DNA from: Wandonia haliotis
GTDB lineage: Bacteria; Bacteroidota; Bacteroidia; Flavobacteriales_D; Crocinitomicaceae
Reading direction: 5' to 3'
Length of the DNA: 64,000 nucleotides
Assembly (NCBI RefSeq): GCF_039523435.1
Contig: NZ_BAAAFH010000003.1
Coordinates: 1,164,207-1,228,206, forward strand
Both the position numbers and the translations under genes were made by a program. The first letter of the stretch is position 1, and every line of letters starts with the position of its first letter. Of the stretch, positions 17,109-25,193 are shown one piece after another. The notes under the pieces were generated by a model, which had not been told where the DNA came from, did no database searches, and was given only the letters and a program-made list of their open reading frames with translations.

Positions 17109-17996
17109 TTATTTGTTTTTAATAGATTCAAGAATTGTTTTCAGTTGGCTGACCTCACTTTCGGAAAGAGGAAGAAGTGGTTTTCGCAATTGTCCTCCGT
17201 CTGTTCCTAATAGAGAAAGCCCTGCTTTGATGGCTCTGGGGAGTCCTTTAGCTACTATAAATTGTAATAATTCTACTTGTTCATAGAATAATTTACGTGC
17301 CAGATTGAGATCATTGTTTTGAATAGCCTCATACAGATTGATATTATGCGCTGGAATCAGATTTGTCGCAGCAGTGCACCACCCAGTTGCTCCTGCTGAA
17401 AAGGCTGCCAGAGCTAATGGGTTAGAGCCGTTGTAAAATGCGACTTCTTCTCCCAGTTCTTTTTTTAGTGTATGCATACGCTGAATATCTCCTGAACTTT
17501 CTTTAATCATGGTCACATTAGGGATTTCAAGAAGACGTTTCAGTAACGCCGGAGACATATCCACACCACTTGTTGCCGGATTATTGTATGCCATAATCGG
17601 AATGGATATTTTTGACGCTACTGTATCATAGTGTTTGACAATTTCCTCATCCGAAAGACGCCAGTAACTCATCGGGATAATCATGACAGCAGTTGCTCCT
17701 GCTTTTTCGGCAAACTGTGCATGGTATACTGTTTTTTCGGTGGTAAGATTGGAGACACCTACAAGAGTCGGGACTCTGTTGTTTACCTGCTGTATTGTGG
17801 CTTCCGTAACCGCTTCTTTTTCTTCGTCCGAGAGGTAGGGAAGTACACCAGTACTTCCCAGTGGAGCAATTCCATGTGAACCGGATTGAACCAAATGTTC
17901 TACGTGTTGTTGAAACAAAGGAATATCAACTTTGTCATGGTGATCAAAAGGCGTAATTGGGTAAGCGATAACTCCTTTAAACGGGATGTTTTTCAT
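17109..17996 (-). CDS. Dihydrodipicolinate synthase family (class I aldolase)
   Basis: A 295-residue (alpha/beta)8 aldolase. Schiff-base Lys165 lies in VTMIKESSGD, the catalytic Tyr137 in IMAYNNPA, and the PLGSTGVLPYL loop replaces the usual GTTGE of DapA. That loop and the pairing with a cupin argue for a catabolic pyruvate- or keto-acid-forming aldolase rather than lysine biosynthesis, but this is inference. It lies between the cupin gene (30-base gap) and the thioredoxin gene (2-base gap). The divergent MocR regulator probably controls it. Confidence 0.88.
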   Translation of the reverse strand: MKNIPFKGVIAYPITPFDHHDKVDIPLFQQHVEHLVQSGSHGIAPLGSTGVLPYLSDEEKEAVTEATIQQVNNRVPTLVGVSNLTTEKTVYHAQFAEKAGATAVMIIPMSYWRLSDEEIVKHYDTVASKISIPIMAYNNPATSGVDMSPALLKRLLEIPNVTMIKESSGDIQRMHTLKKELGEEVAFYNGSNPLALAAFSAGATGWCTAATNLIPAHNINLYEAIQNNDLNLARKLFYEQVELLQFIVAKGLPRAIKAGLSLLGTDGGQLRKPLLPLSESEVSQLKTILESIKNK

Positions 17997-18026
17997 GATG
18001 TATTAGATTTGACGTGAATAATTTTC

Positions 18027-18515
18027 TTAAAGATCTCGACCTTCTTCTTCCCGGAGAGCAACTCCCAGGTTTTGAAGTTGAGGAGCATTTTCGCAAGCGA
18101 TGTATTTTGCCGGAGTGTCGTTGCTTGTGTTCTGATGTCGGTGCCATGCCCAGGAAGGAATATAAACAGCATCTCCTGCTTTCCATTCAACGCGTTCTCC
18201 TTCAACTTCTGTCCATCCGTTTCCCTCAATCACATACAAAACAGTTTCATACGTGTGTCTGTGGCGGTTTGTTAGTTGTCCTGGGAGTAATCCACCAATC
18301 GTCATGCTGATGTTCTTACTGGGGAGGTCAACAAAGAAGACAGGGTGTTTTCGCTCCGTTGAAAACTGATTGTGCTCTCCCTCATTTTCAACATTTCTAT
18401 GAATAATATGAGAGGGTCTTACGTACTGTGGACGTGCATAGGTTTCATGAAAGTCTTTTGAACTGAATTGTTTTTGTTCAACATGAATGCTTTTTTTAAT
18501 TTCTGTTTTAGACAT
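18027..18515 (-). CDS. Cupin-domain protein
   Basis: A 162-residue single-domain cupin. Metal-binding motif 1 is in TNRHRHTYETVLYVIEGNG and motif 2 in GDAVYIPSWAWHRHQN. I chose ATG 18515 (MSKTEIKKSIHVEQ) because the predicted promoter start is near 18546; a longer frame to 18566 would begin upstream of it. First gene of the operon with the aldolase and thioredoxin genes, and transcribed away from the MocR gene over a shared regulatory region. Substrate unknown. Confidence 0.88.
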   Translation of the reverse strand: MSKTEIKKSIHVEQKQFSSKDFHETYARPQYVRPSHIIHRNVENEGEHNQFSTERKHPVFFVDLPSKNISMTIGGLLPGQLTNRHRHTYETVLYVIEGNGWTEVEGERVEWKAGDAVYIPSWAWHRHQNTSNDTPAKYIACENAPQLQNLGVALREEEGRDL

Positions 18516-18550
18516 ACTAAATTGTTTTTGTTTTTTGCAGTATTGCAAAT

Positions 18551-18558
18551 CAAAAGTA
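18551..18558 (-). promoter_or_regulatory. -7 box of the cupin operon promoter
   Basis: Minus-strand TACTTTTG, a full match to TAnnTTTG. The predicted start is near 18546, about 31 bases before the cupin ATG. Confidence 0.5.
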
Positions 18559-18561
18559 TTG

Positions 18562-18569
18562 TACATTTG
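18562..18569 (+). promoter_or_regulatory. -7 box of the MocR regulator promoter
   Basis: TACATTTG, a full match to TAnnTTTG, only 3 bases from the opposing box, so the two promoters overlap. A TTG at 18543-18545 (16-base spacing) is the nearest -33 candidate. Confidence 0.5.
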
Positions 18570-18611
18570 GACTATTGAAATGATACAGTTTTTATAATTT
18601 TAAATAGTCCA
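18568..18611. promoter_or_regulatory. Inverted repeat, probable MocR operator
   Basis: Perfect 9-base inverted repeat TGGACTATT (18568-18576) and AATAGTCCA (18603-18611), 35 bases centre to centre. It starts at the -7 box of the regulator gene and ends just before its start codon. Likely target of the adjacent GntR-type domain, with autoregulation. Confidence 0.55.
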
Positions 18612-18612
18612 G

Positions 18613-20031
18613 ATGTTGCGGCCTTGGAAAATAGAAATTCAGTGGGATAAAAAATCAGGTAAGGCAGTTTACCTGCAAATTGCGGACGCTATTGTTTCCG
18701 ACATTCAGTCGGGAAGACTTAAACCCGGGGATGCTCTTCCGGGGAGTAGAAGTCTGGCGGAAATTATTGGTGTAAACAGAAATACGATTGTTGAAGCATT
18801 ACAAGTTTTGTTGATAGAGGGCTGGCTGATTTCAAAAGAACGAAAAGGGACTTTTGTGTCAGATACACTTCCTTTAACTTCCCAACGTAACAAACAACGA
18901 TCAAAAGGCACAGATCAACCCATTATCGATAAAAGAGTACTGATAGCTATTGATGATGGTCATCCTGACAGCAGCTTTGCGCCCGTCGCAGAGTTAGCCA
19001 GAGCCTATCGTCAATTGTTCGGGCGAAAAGCCAAATGGCAAATGATGGGCTATAACGATGAGCGGGGAGACCCTGAGTTTCGTCAGGCTATTGTCCGGAT
19101 GCTCAATCATAACAGGGGAATGCATGTTGATGAAGGTGGTGTTTGTATTACGCGGGGTAGCCAGATGGCTATGTACCTTATTGCGCAATGTCTTTTTGAA
19201 AAAGGGGATTTGGTAATAATCGAAAATCCGGGATATAAACCTGCATGGGAAGTGTTTGAACGGGCAGGAGCTGAGTTGTTACCTGCTACTGTAGATGATG
19301 ATGGAATAGTTGTTGAGGAAGTTGAGCGTTATCTTAAAACAAAAAAAAGGATAAAGGCTATTTATTTGACCCCGCATCGACAATACCCGACAACGGCAAC
19401 ACTTAGTTTACAGCGCAGATTGGAGCTGATTCGTTTATCAAATCAGTACGGTTTTACAATTATTGAAGATGATTATGACAATGAGTTTCATTTTGGCTAT
19501 CGACCGGTGTTACCCATGTCTAGTTTTTTCGAATTGGAAAATTATGTGTATATCGGTACCATGAGTAAAGTTGTTGCTCCGGCGTTGCGTATTGGTTTTT
19601 TAGCCAGTGGTAATCATGTGTTGGTTTCCCAAACAGCTGCTCTGCGGAAATTGATAGATGTGCAGGGAGATACGATCATGGAGCAGGCTGTATTGGAATT
19701 AATTCGGGACGGAGCGATTAAACGGCATATCCGAAAAGCGTCGGCATATTATGAAGCAAAGAGAGATTGTGCAGCTATATTGGTAGAGAAACATCTGAAG
19801 GGAAAAGTGAAATATCAGCTTCCTGACGGGGGGCTTGCTTTTTGGCTTACTCCGCTTCAGGAAACTGATTGGACTGAACTTTCGGGTCAACTAGAAGCGA
19901 AAGGGATTCATCTTATACATCCTGAAAAATATAGTTACGGCAAACCGGTTAATGGTTTGCGTCTTGGGTACGGTTCTCTTTCGGAGGTACAAATGGAAGA
20001 AGTGATACGAGCACTATCAATACTCTTGTAG
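18613..20031 (+). CDS. MocR/PdxR-type transcriptional regulator (GntR HTH + aminotransferase-like domain)
   Basis: A 472-residue fusion of an N-terminal GntR winged helix (residues ~15-82; VYLQIADAIVSDIQSGRLKPGDALPGSR and NTIVEALQVL) with a fold-type I aminotransferase domain (~110-470). The PLP lysine is Lys319 in GTMSKVVAPALRIG; IIEDDYDNEFHF gives the cofactor-binding Asp. MocR proteins sense PLP or amino compounds. It is divergent from the cupin/aldolase/thioredoxin operon and shares an overlapping promoter region with an inverted repeat, so that operon is its probable target. Confidence 0.92.
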   Translation: MLRPWKIEIQWDKKSGKAVYLQIADAIVSDIQSGRLKPGDALPGSRSLAEIIGVNRNTIVEALQVLLIEGWLISKERKGTFVSDTLPLTSQRNKQRSKGTDQPIIDKRVLIAIDDGHPDSSFAPVAELARAYRQLFGRKAKWQMMGYNDERGDPEFRQAIVRMLNHNRGMHVDEGGVCITRGSQMAMYLIAQCLFEKGDLVIIENPGYKPAWEVFERAGAELLPATVDDDGIVVEEVERYLKTKKRIKAIYLTPHRQYPTTATLSLQRRLELIRLSNQYGFTIIEDDYDNEFHFGYRPVLPMSSFFELENYVYIGTMSKVVAPALRIGFLASGNHVLVSQTAALRKLIDVQGDTIMEQAVLELIRDGAIKRHIRKASAYYEAKRDCAAILVEKHLKGKVKYQLPDGGLAFWLTPLQETDWTELSGQLEAKGIHLIHPEKYSYGKPVNGLRLGYGSLSEVQMEEVIRALSILL

Positions 20032-20038
20032 TGTTATT

Positions 20039-21097
20039 CTAAATGAAATGATTCCATTTGTGCGTATCAGGAATATTTCCTTTTCTGATTTTTTCTAATT
20101 GTTGTTTCAGTTGGAACATAATCGCATCTTTTTCTATATAAGGAAAATAGTCTTCTGCTTCAATGCTGATACGAGATATGGGGGAAATAACAGCGGCTGT
20201 TCCGACACCAAATAATTCGACTTTATTTCCGTTTTTCATTTCACTTCTAAGCTCTTCGTAGGGAATACGTCTTATTTCAGTTTCTATTTTGAGATCCTTC
20301 GCGATTTGCAGGATAGAGTCTCTGGTGACACCATCCAGAATAGTATTGCTTAGAGGTGGTGTGACTAGTTTATTGTTTATGACAGCCATTATATTCATTG
20401 TCCCTGCTTCTTCAAGGTATTTTTTGGTTGTGGCATCTGTCCATATAATCTGATCGAAACCTTCGTCTTTTGCTTTTTGCGTCGGGTAAAATGAGGCACC
20501 GTAGTTCCCTCCACATTTTGTATAACCTACGCCTCCTTCAGCGGCTCGTATAAATCGGGTCTCAATTTTTACTTGTACAGGCTTTGGATAATAGAGTCCC
20601 ATAGGAGAACAGGTTATACAAAAGAGGTACTCATCGGCTATTTTTACACCAAGTCTAGGTTCTGTCGCTATAACAAACGGGCGTATGTAAAGACTGATGT
20701 CCTTATTGCGAGGAATCCATTGTTGGTCCAAGCGAACCAGTTCCTCTATTGCAGCCATAAATAAGTCTTTGGGGATTTGAGGCATGGACATTCTGTCCAA
20801 AGACTTATTCAGTCGGGAATGATGTCTGTCGGGTCTGAATATATGGATCGCTCCATTTTCCTGTCGGAATGCTTTCATTCCTTCAAAGACGGTCTGTCCA
20901 TAATGTAAACAAAGAGTGTTGGGACTTAAGGAAAGATTGCGAAAAGGTTCGATTCTGTGATTTTGCCATTTCTTGTTTTTGAATGCAGAAAGAAATAGGT
21001 GATCGGTAGGTTGTACGCCAAAAACAAAATCATCGTAGTTGAAATCTTTCAGGCTGCTTTTCGTGGTCTCTAGGATAGAAATGTTTCTTCTTATCAT
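20039..21097 (-). CDS. ilvE: Branched-chain amino acid aminotransferase
   Basis: Class IV PLP aminotransferase that interconverts Leu, Ile and Val with their 2-oxo acids. The 352-residue protein has the family signature HYGQTVFEGMKAFR, the PLP lysine Lys194 in GYTKCGGNYGAS, YLEEAGTMNI and LDGVTRDSIL. Length and motifs fit the eukaryote-like large BCAT group common in Bacteroidota. It converges on the first MocR gene (7-base gap) and diverges from the second, which suggests regulation by one of them. The pathway connects with the fused 2-oxoacid dehydrogenase E1 at 47070. Confidence 0.95.
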   Translation of the reverse strand: MIRRNISILETTKSSLKDFNYDDFVFGVQPTDHLFLSAFKNKKWQNHRIEPFRNLSLSPNTLCLHYGQTVFEGMKAFRQENGAIHIFRPDRHHSRLNKSLDRMSMPQIPKDLFMAAIEELVRLDQQWIPRNKDISLYIRPFVIATEPRLGVKIADEYLFCITCSPMGLYYPKPVQVKIETRFIRAAEGGVGYTKCGGNYGASFYPTQKAKDEGFDQIIWTDATTKKYLEEAGTMNIMAVINNKLVTPPLSNTILDGVTRDSILQIAKDLKIETEIRRIPYEELRSEMKNGNKVELFGVGTAAVISPISRISIEAEDYFPYIEKDAIMFQLKQQLEKIRKGNIPDTHKWNHFI

Positions 21098-21201
21098 GTT
21101 CTAAAGTGTTAGTTCCATTTTTTTAGTAAAAACAAAGGAAATTGAAACTTTACGATGATAACAGATACAATTTTGTTAATTTCACTGAGTACAGTTTGAA
21201 C

Positions 21202-22611
21202 ATGAAAGAATTACTTTATCAACGTATAGCCCGGGTTATTACCGGGCAGATAAAAAACGGAGTGTATGTAACAGGGGATAAATTACCATCTCTGAGAACT
21301 GTGTGTGATGAGTTCGGAGTTAGTATGAATACCTCTGTTCAGGCTTACCTTGAATTAGAAAAAAACGGATTGATTATTTCGCGTCCTCAATCTGGGTTTT
21401 ACGTTACGTTTAAGCCGGGGCGCCTGAAATCCCCGAAGGTAAGTCGTCCTGTAATTAGCCCGGGAAGTGAGAGTGTAGGAGGTTTGATAGCAAAAGTGTA
21501 TCAGTCTCTTAATGACAAAGAAGTTACCCGGTTCTCTTTAGGTGTACCTGAAAATGAATTGCTTCCTATTGCAAAGCTAAATAAATCTCTTGTTGAGGCT
21601 ATGCGGTCATTGTCCGGAGGAGGAACTGCTTATGACGAGATCCAGGGAAATTATAAACTCAGAAGAGATGTTGCAAAGTATGCTTATAACTGGGGAGGTA
21701 CTTTGACTGCTGATGACATTGTTACAACTTTTGGAGCGATGAATTCCATAGCGCTTGCCTTGATGTCATTAACAGAACGTGGAGATGTCATTGCTGTTGA
21801 AAGTCCTGTTTATTTTGGTATTTTACAATTAGCGGAGAGTTTGGGATTACAAGTATTGGAATTGCCCACTCATCCTCGTACAGGAGTTGATCCTGATGCT
21901 CTAAAAGCAGTTGTTCAAAAGATAAAAGTGTGTTTGTTGGTAAGTAATTTTAATAATCCTTTGGGGAGTTGTATGCCGGATGAACATAAACGGGAGGTGG
22001 TACTGTTGTTATCCGAGAACGGAGTTCCGTTGATTGAAGACGACCTGTATGGTGATGTTTACTTTGGAAATACCCGTCCCAAACCTTGTAAAGCATTTGA
22101 TGAAGCGGGAACTGTGCTTTGGTGTGGATCTGTTTCTAAAACACTGGCACCGGGGTATCGCGTAGGGTGGATAGCTCCCGGAAAGTTTAAAGAAAAAATA
22201 GTTCATCAGAAATTAATACATACCGTGTCGACTACTTCTCTGACACAAGAGGCAATCGCTAATTTTTTAGAGGTAGGGAAGTATGAGCAGCATTTGCGTT
22301 ATCTACGCAATCATCTTCATGGAAACAGTTTGCAGTTTATCCGGGCTATTGGTGACTATTTTCCGGAAGAAATTCGAGTAACCGATCCACAAGGAGGTTT
22401 TATGTTGTGGTTGGAACTGAATAAGAAGATCAATACCAATGAACTCTATGAAAGAGCTATGCGTCAAAACATTAGTATCGCTCCCGGACGTATGTTTTCC
22501 TTACAGGAACAGTTTACCAATTGTTTACGGTTGAGCTATGGACAAATCTGGAATGAAAGAATTGAGGATAAACTTAGCGTGTTAGGTAAAATAATCAAAG
22601 GAATGATGTAA
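21202..22611 (+). CDS. MocR-type PLP-dependent regulator/aminotransferase
   Basis: A 469-residue GntR-HTH plus aminotransferase fusion. The HTH (KELLYQRIARVITGQIKNGVY, LPSLRTVCDEFGVSMNT) covers residues 1-70; the PLP lysine is Lys313 in GSVSKTLAPGYRVGW and IEDDLYGDVYF provides the cofactor Asp. I start at ATG 21202; a TTG-initiated reading 20 codons longer is possible but gives an unusual N-terminus. Less than half identical by eye to the first MocR protein. Its divergent neighbour is ilvE. Confidence 0.9.
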   Translation: MKELLYQRIARVITGQIKNGVYVTGDKLPSLRTVCDEFGVSMNTSVQAYLELEKNGLIISRPQSGFYVTFKPGRLKSPKVSRPVISPGSESVGGLIAKVYQSLNDKEVTRFSLGVPENELLPIAKLNKSLVEAMRSLSGGGTAYDEIQGNYKLRRDVAKYAYNWGGTLTADDIVTTFGAMNSIALALMSLTERGDVIAVESPVYFGILQLAESLGLQVLELPTHPRTGVDPDALKAVVQKIKVCLLVSNFNNPLGSCMPDEHKREVVLLLSENGVPLIEDDLYGDVYFGNTRPKPCKAFDEAGTVLWCGSVSKTLAPGYRVGWIAPGKFKEKIVHQKLIHTVSTTSLTQEAIANFLEVGKYEQHLRYLRNHLHGNSLQFIRAIGDYFPEEIRVTDPQGGFMLWLELNKKINTNELYERAMRQNISIAPGRMFSLQEQFTNCLRLSYGQIWNERIEDKLSVLGKIIKGMM

Positions 22612-22649
22612 GATGATTTTTGTAGTAAAAAGGTAAGTAAAAAAAGGTG

Positions 22650-22734
22650 CGGAGAGTGAGGGATTCGAACCCCCGGTACCTCTCGGTACAACAGTTTTCA
22701 AGACTGCCGCAATCGACCACTCTGCCAACTCTCC
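22650..22734 (-). tRNA. tRNA-Ser(UGA)
   Basis: The minus strand folds as an 85-base class II tRNA: acceptor stem GGAGAGT/ACTCTCC with discriminator G, anticodon loop CTTGAAA with anticodon TGA, a long variable arm (TACCGAGAGGTA), and T-arm GGGGGTTCGAATCCCTC. The 3' CCA is not encoded (CACC follows the discriminator). It lies after the MocR gene on the opposite strand. Confidence 0.96.
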
Positions 22735-22738
22735 GCGG

Positions 22739-22768
22739 CAAAAGTAGTAATACTTTAGATACCTGCAA
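22739..22768 (-). promoter_or_regulatory. Promoter of tRNA-Ser, predicted to start at the tRNA 5' end
   Basis: On the minus strand TTG (22768-22766), a 19-base spacer and TACTTTTG (22746-22739) match the Bacteroidota consensus. Exactly four bases (CCGC) separate the box from the first base of the mature tRNA at 22734. Confidence 0.7.
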
Positions 22769-22897
22769 GCGTTTTTTTTTATTTTTTTTTCTAAGTAGGA
22801 ATTAACCTTCTGAAAATTAGTTGAATCAATGCGTATAATTTGTGTCAGTAGGTACGTGAAATCAATGCTGTCATGTCTTTTTACTATTCTTTACAGG

Positions 22898-22927
22898 TTG
22901 AGAATTCAGAGAGAATACCTATTTTTG
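22898..22927 (+). promoter_or_regulatory. Promoter of the K+/H+ antiporter gene
   Basis: TTG (22898-22900), 19-base spacer, TATTTTTG (22920-22927). Predicted start near 22932, 18 bases before the ATG. Confidence 0.65.
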
Positions 22928-22949
22928 AGACAAATCAGGATCAGGATTT

Positions 22950-24407
22950 ATGGTATTAACAATTGAGAATATTTTACTGATTGGCTCTTTATTACTCCTG
23001 GTCAGTATAATTGCAGGAAAAACATCTTATCGTTTTGGTGTACCTACGCTGTTACTCTTTTTAACGGTTGGTATGCTTGCAGGCTCGGAGGGCATCGGAG
23101 GAATTAGCTTTAATGACCCCAAACTGGCACAGTTTATCGGAATAGTATCTCTTAACTTCATTTTGTTTTCCGGAGGTCTTGATACGAGCTGGAAAGCCAT
23201 CAAGCCAATTTTGTGGCAAGGAGTTGCTTTGTCTACATTAGGGGTGTTCCTTACAGCTGTTTCCCTGGGGGTGTTTGTTCACCTTGTAACTGATTTTACT
23301 TTGTATGAAGGACTTTTATTAGGAGCAATTGTTTCGTCTACAGATGCAGCAGCCGTATTTTCTATTCTTCGGGCAAAGAGTTTGGGGTTGAAAAAGAATC
23401 TAAGACCCACACTGGAACTAGAAAGTGGAAGTAATGATCCAATGGCTTATGTATTGACTATTGCCTTTCTGGGGCTTGTGTTAAATCCGGAAAAGAGTGT
23501 TTTATCTGTCATTCCACTGTTTTTGCAGCAAATGATATTGGGGGCATTGTTTGGATATTTATTTGGAAGGCTGAGCAAATACATTATCAATCGTATCCGG
23601 CTCGATTTTGAAGGATTGTACCCTGTACTGGTTATTGCTTTAATGTTTATCACCTTTTCAACAACTGATTTTCTGGGAGGAAACGGGTTTTTAGCTAACT
23701 ACATTTGTGCTGTATTTTTAGGTAATCACAAGATCATTCATAAACGAACCATTATGAAAGTCTTTGACGGATTAGCCTGGTTAATGCAGATTGTTTTATT
23801 CCTGACATTAGGGTTGTTGGTGTTCCCCTCTCAAATTGTACCCTATATCGGAATAGGTTTGGTTATTTCTTTGTTTCTTATCCTTATTGCCAGACCATTG
23901 GGAGTATTTTTAAGTCTTATTCCGTTTCGGATGAAACTCAGAAGAAGATTTTATATCTCATGGGTAGGATTAAGAGGAGCCGTACCCATTGTTTTTGCTA
24001 CTTATCCTTTACTTGCAGGAATCGATAAAGCTGATATAATATTCAATATTGTATTCTTTATTTCCGTAACATCTGTAATGATTCAGGGAACAACATTGTC
24101 CTATTTTGCGAAACTGCTGCATGTAGCTGTTCCTGAAAAAGTAAAACATCGTAACCCGGTTGATATCTTTCTTTCAGATAAGGAAAAGACAGTTATGTTG
24201 GAAGTTGATATTCTTGATCACAGCCCGGTAATAGGAAAAGAAATAGTTGATTTGGATATTCCGGACTCTTGTGTTATTGTTATGATTCAACGTGAAGGAA
24301 AATACCTGACACCTTCGGGAAGCACACTATTAGAAGGCGGAGATAAACTCATTATTCTTACAGACAACACAGACGGTGTTGAGAAAGTGCAAAAATGTCT
24401 GGCTTAA
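22950..24407 (+). CDS. K+/H+ antiporter with C-terminal RCK_C domain (CvrA/NhaP2 type)
   Basis: A 485-residue CPA1-type cation/proton antiporter of the inner membrane. About 12 hydrophobic segments cover residues 5-395; STDAAAVFSILRAK and LELESGSNDPMAYVL carry the conserved Asp residues of the transport site. A cytoplasmic TrkA-C/RCK_C domain follows (about 400-485; VDILDHSPVIGKEIVDLDIP), expected to bind a regulatory ligand. This architecture is that of K+/H+ antiporters such as CvrA. Single gene with its own promoter. Confidence 0.93.
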   Translation: MVLTIENILLIGSLLLLVSIIAGKTSYRFGVPTLLLFLTVGMLAGSEGIGGISFNDPKLAQFIGIVSLNFILFSGGLDTSWKAIKPILWQGVALSTLGVFLTAVSLGVFVHLVTDFTLYEGLLLGAIVSSTDAAAVFSILRAKSLGLKKNLRPTLELESGSNDPMAYVLTIAFLGLVLNPEKSVLSVIPLFLQQMILGALFGYLFGRLSKYIINRIRLDFEGLYPVLVIALMFITFSTTDFLGGNGFLANYICAVFLGNHKIIHKRTIMKVFDGLAWLMQIVLFLTLGLLVFPSQIVPYIGIGLVISLFLILIARPLGVFLSLIPFRMKLRRRFYISWVGLRGAVPIVFATYPLLAGIDKADIIFNIVFFISVTSVMIQGTTLSYFAKLLHVAVPEKVKHRNPVDIFLSDKEKTVMLEVDILDHSPVIGKEIVDLDIPDSCVIVMIQREGKYLTPSGSTLLEGGDKLIILTDNTDGVEKVQKCLA

Positions 24408-24442
24408 AATGATGAGATGGGTAAAAACCCGGAAGGAAATCG

Positions 24443-24450
24443 TATATTTG
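24443..24450 (+). promoter_or_regulatory. -7 box of the radC promoter
   Basis: TATATTTG, predicted start near 24455 and a leader of about 24 bases. No -33 TTG seen. Confidence 0.45.
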
Positions 24451-24478
24451 TGATAACCTAACTTTACATTTTTACGAG

Positions 24479-25165
24479 ATGAAAAACCAACCTATCAAGC
24501 ACTGGTCAGTAGATGACCGTCCCAGAGAGAAAATGGCATTAAAAGGCCGACGTAGTCTTTCAAATGCCGAATTATTAGCTATATTACTAAGAACTGGTAC
24601 ATCCAGAAAGTCGGCCGTAGAGCTAGCTCAGGATATTTTGCATTCCTGTTCAGGTAACTTACATTTACTCGGAAGAAAGGATTTACATGAATTTATTCAA
24701 ACAAAGGGTATTGGAGAAGCAAAAGCAATTACGATAATGGCTGCTATGGAACTAGCCAGAAGACGAGGTGAAGAAAATGAAATTTCTACCTCCAAAGTTA
24801 ATTCTTCAGGAGATGTTTACCGCTATATGAAGCCAGTCTTAAGTGACCTGCATCATGAAGAGTTTCATATTCTTTTACTGACGCGATCCAATTCCATTAT
24901 CGGTAAAGAATTTATTTCTCAGGGCGGCTTCAGTGGCACTGTAGTAGATGGGAAGCTGATCTTTAAAAAAGCATTGGATCGCAAAGCATCAGGAGTCATT
25001 CTGATCCATAATCATCCTTCCGGAACCCTGGAGCCAAGTATAGAAGACCTGAGGATAACACGAAAACTTGTTGATTTTGGGAAGTTGATCGACTTACCTG
25101 TTCTGGATCATGTAATTTTCACTGATAATGGTTACTTTAGCTTTTCAGATAACGGCAAGATGTAA
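24479..25165 (+). CDS. radC: RadC/JAB-domain protein
   Basis: A 228-residue RadC protein: N-terminal helix-hairpin-helix region (LLRTGTSRKSAVELA...IQTKGIGEAKAITI) and C-terminal JAB1/MPN-type metalloprotease-like domain with metal ligands His177, His179 (HNHPSG) and Asp190. Historically called a DNA repair protein; that role is doubtful and the true function is unclear. Normal length. Followed by the wecB gene after 28 bases. Confidence 0.93.
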   Translation: MKNQPIKHWSVDDRPREKMALKGRRSLSNAELLAILLRTGTSRKSAVELAQDILHSCSGNLHLLGRKDLHEFIQTKGIGEAKAITIMAAMELARRRGEENEISTSKVNSSGDVYRYMKPVLSDLHHEEFHILLLTRSNSIIGKEFISQGGFSGTVVDGKLIFKKALDRKASGVILIHNHPSGTLEPSIEDLRITRKLVDFGKLIDLPVLDHVIFTDNGYFSFSDNGKM

Positions 25166-25193
25166 GCATGCCGTTATCGTTTGTTTATAGAAG

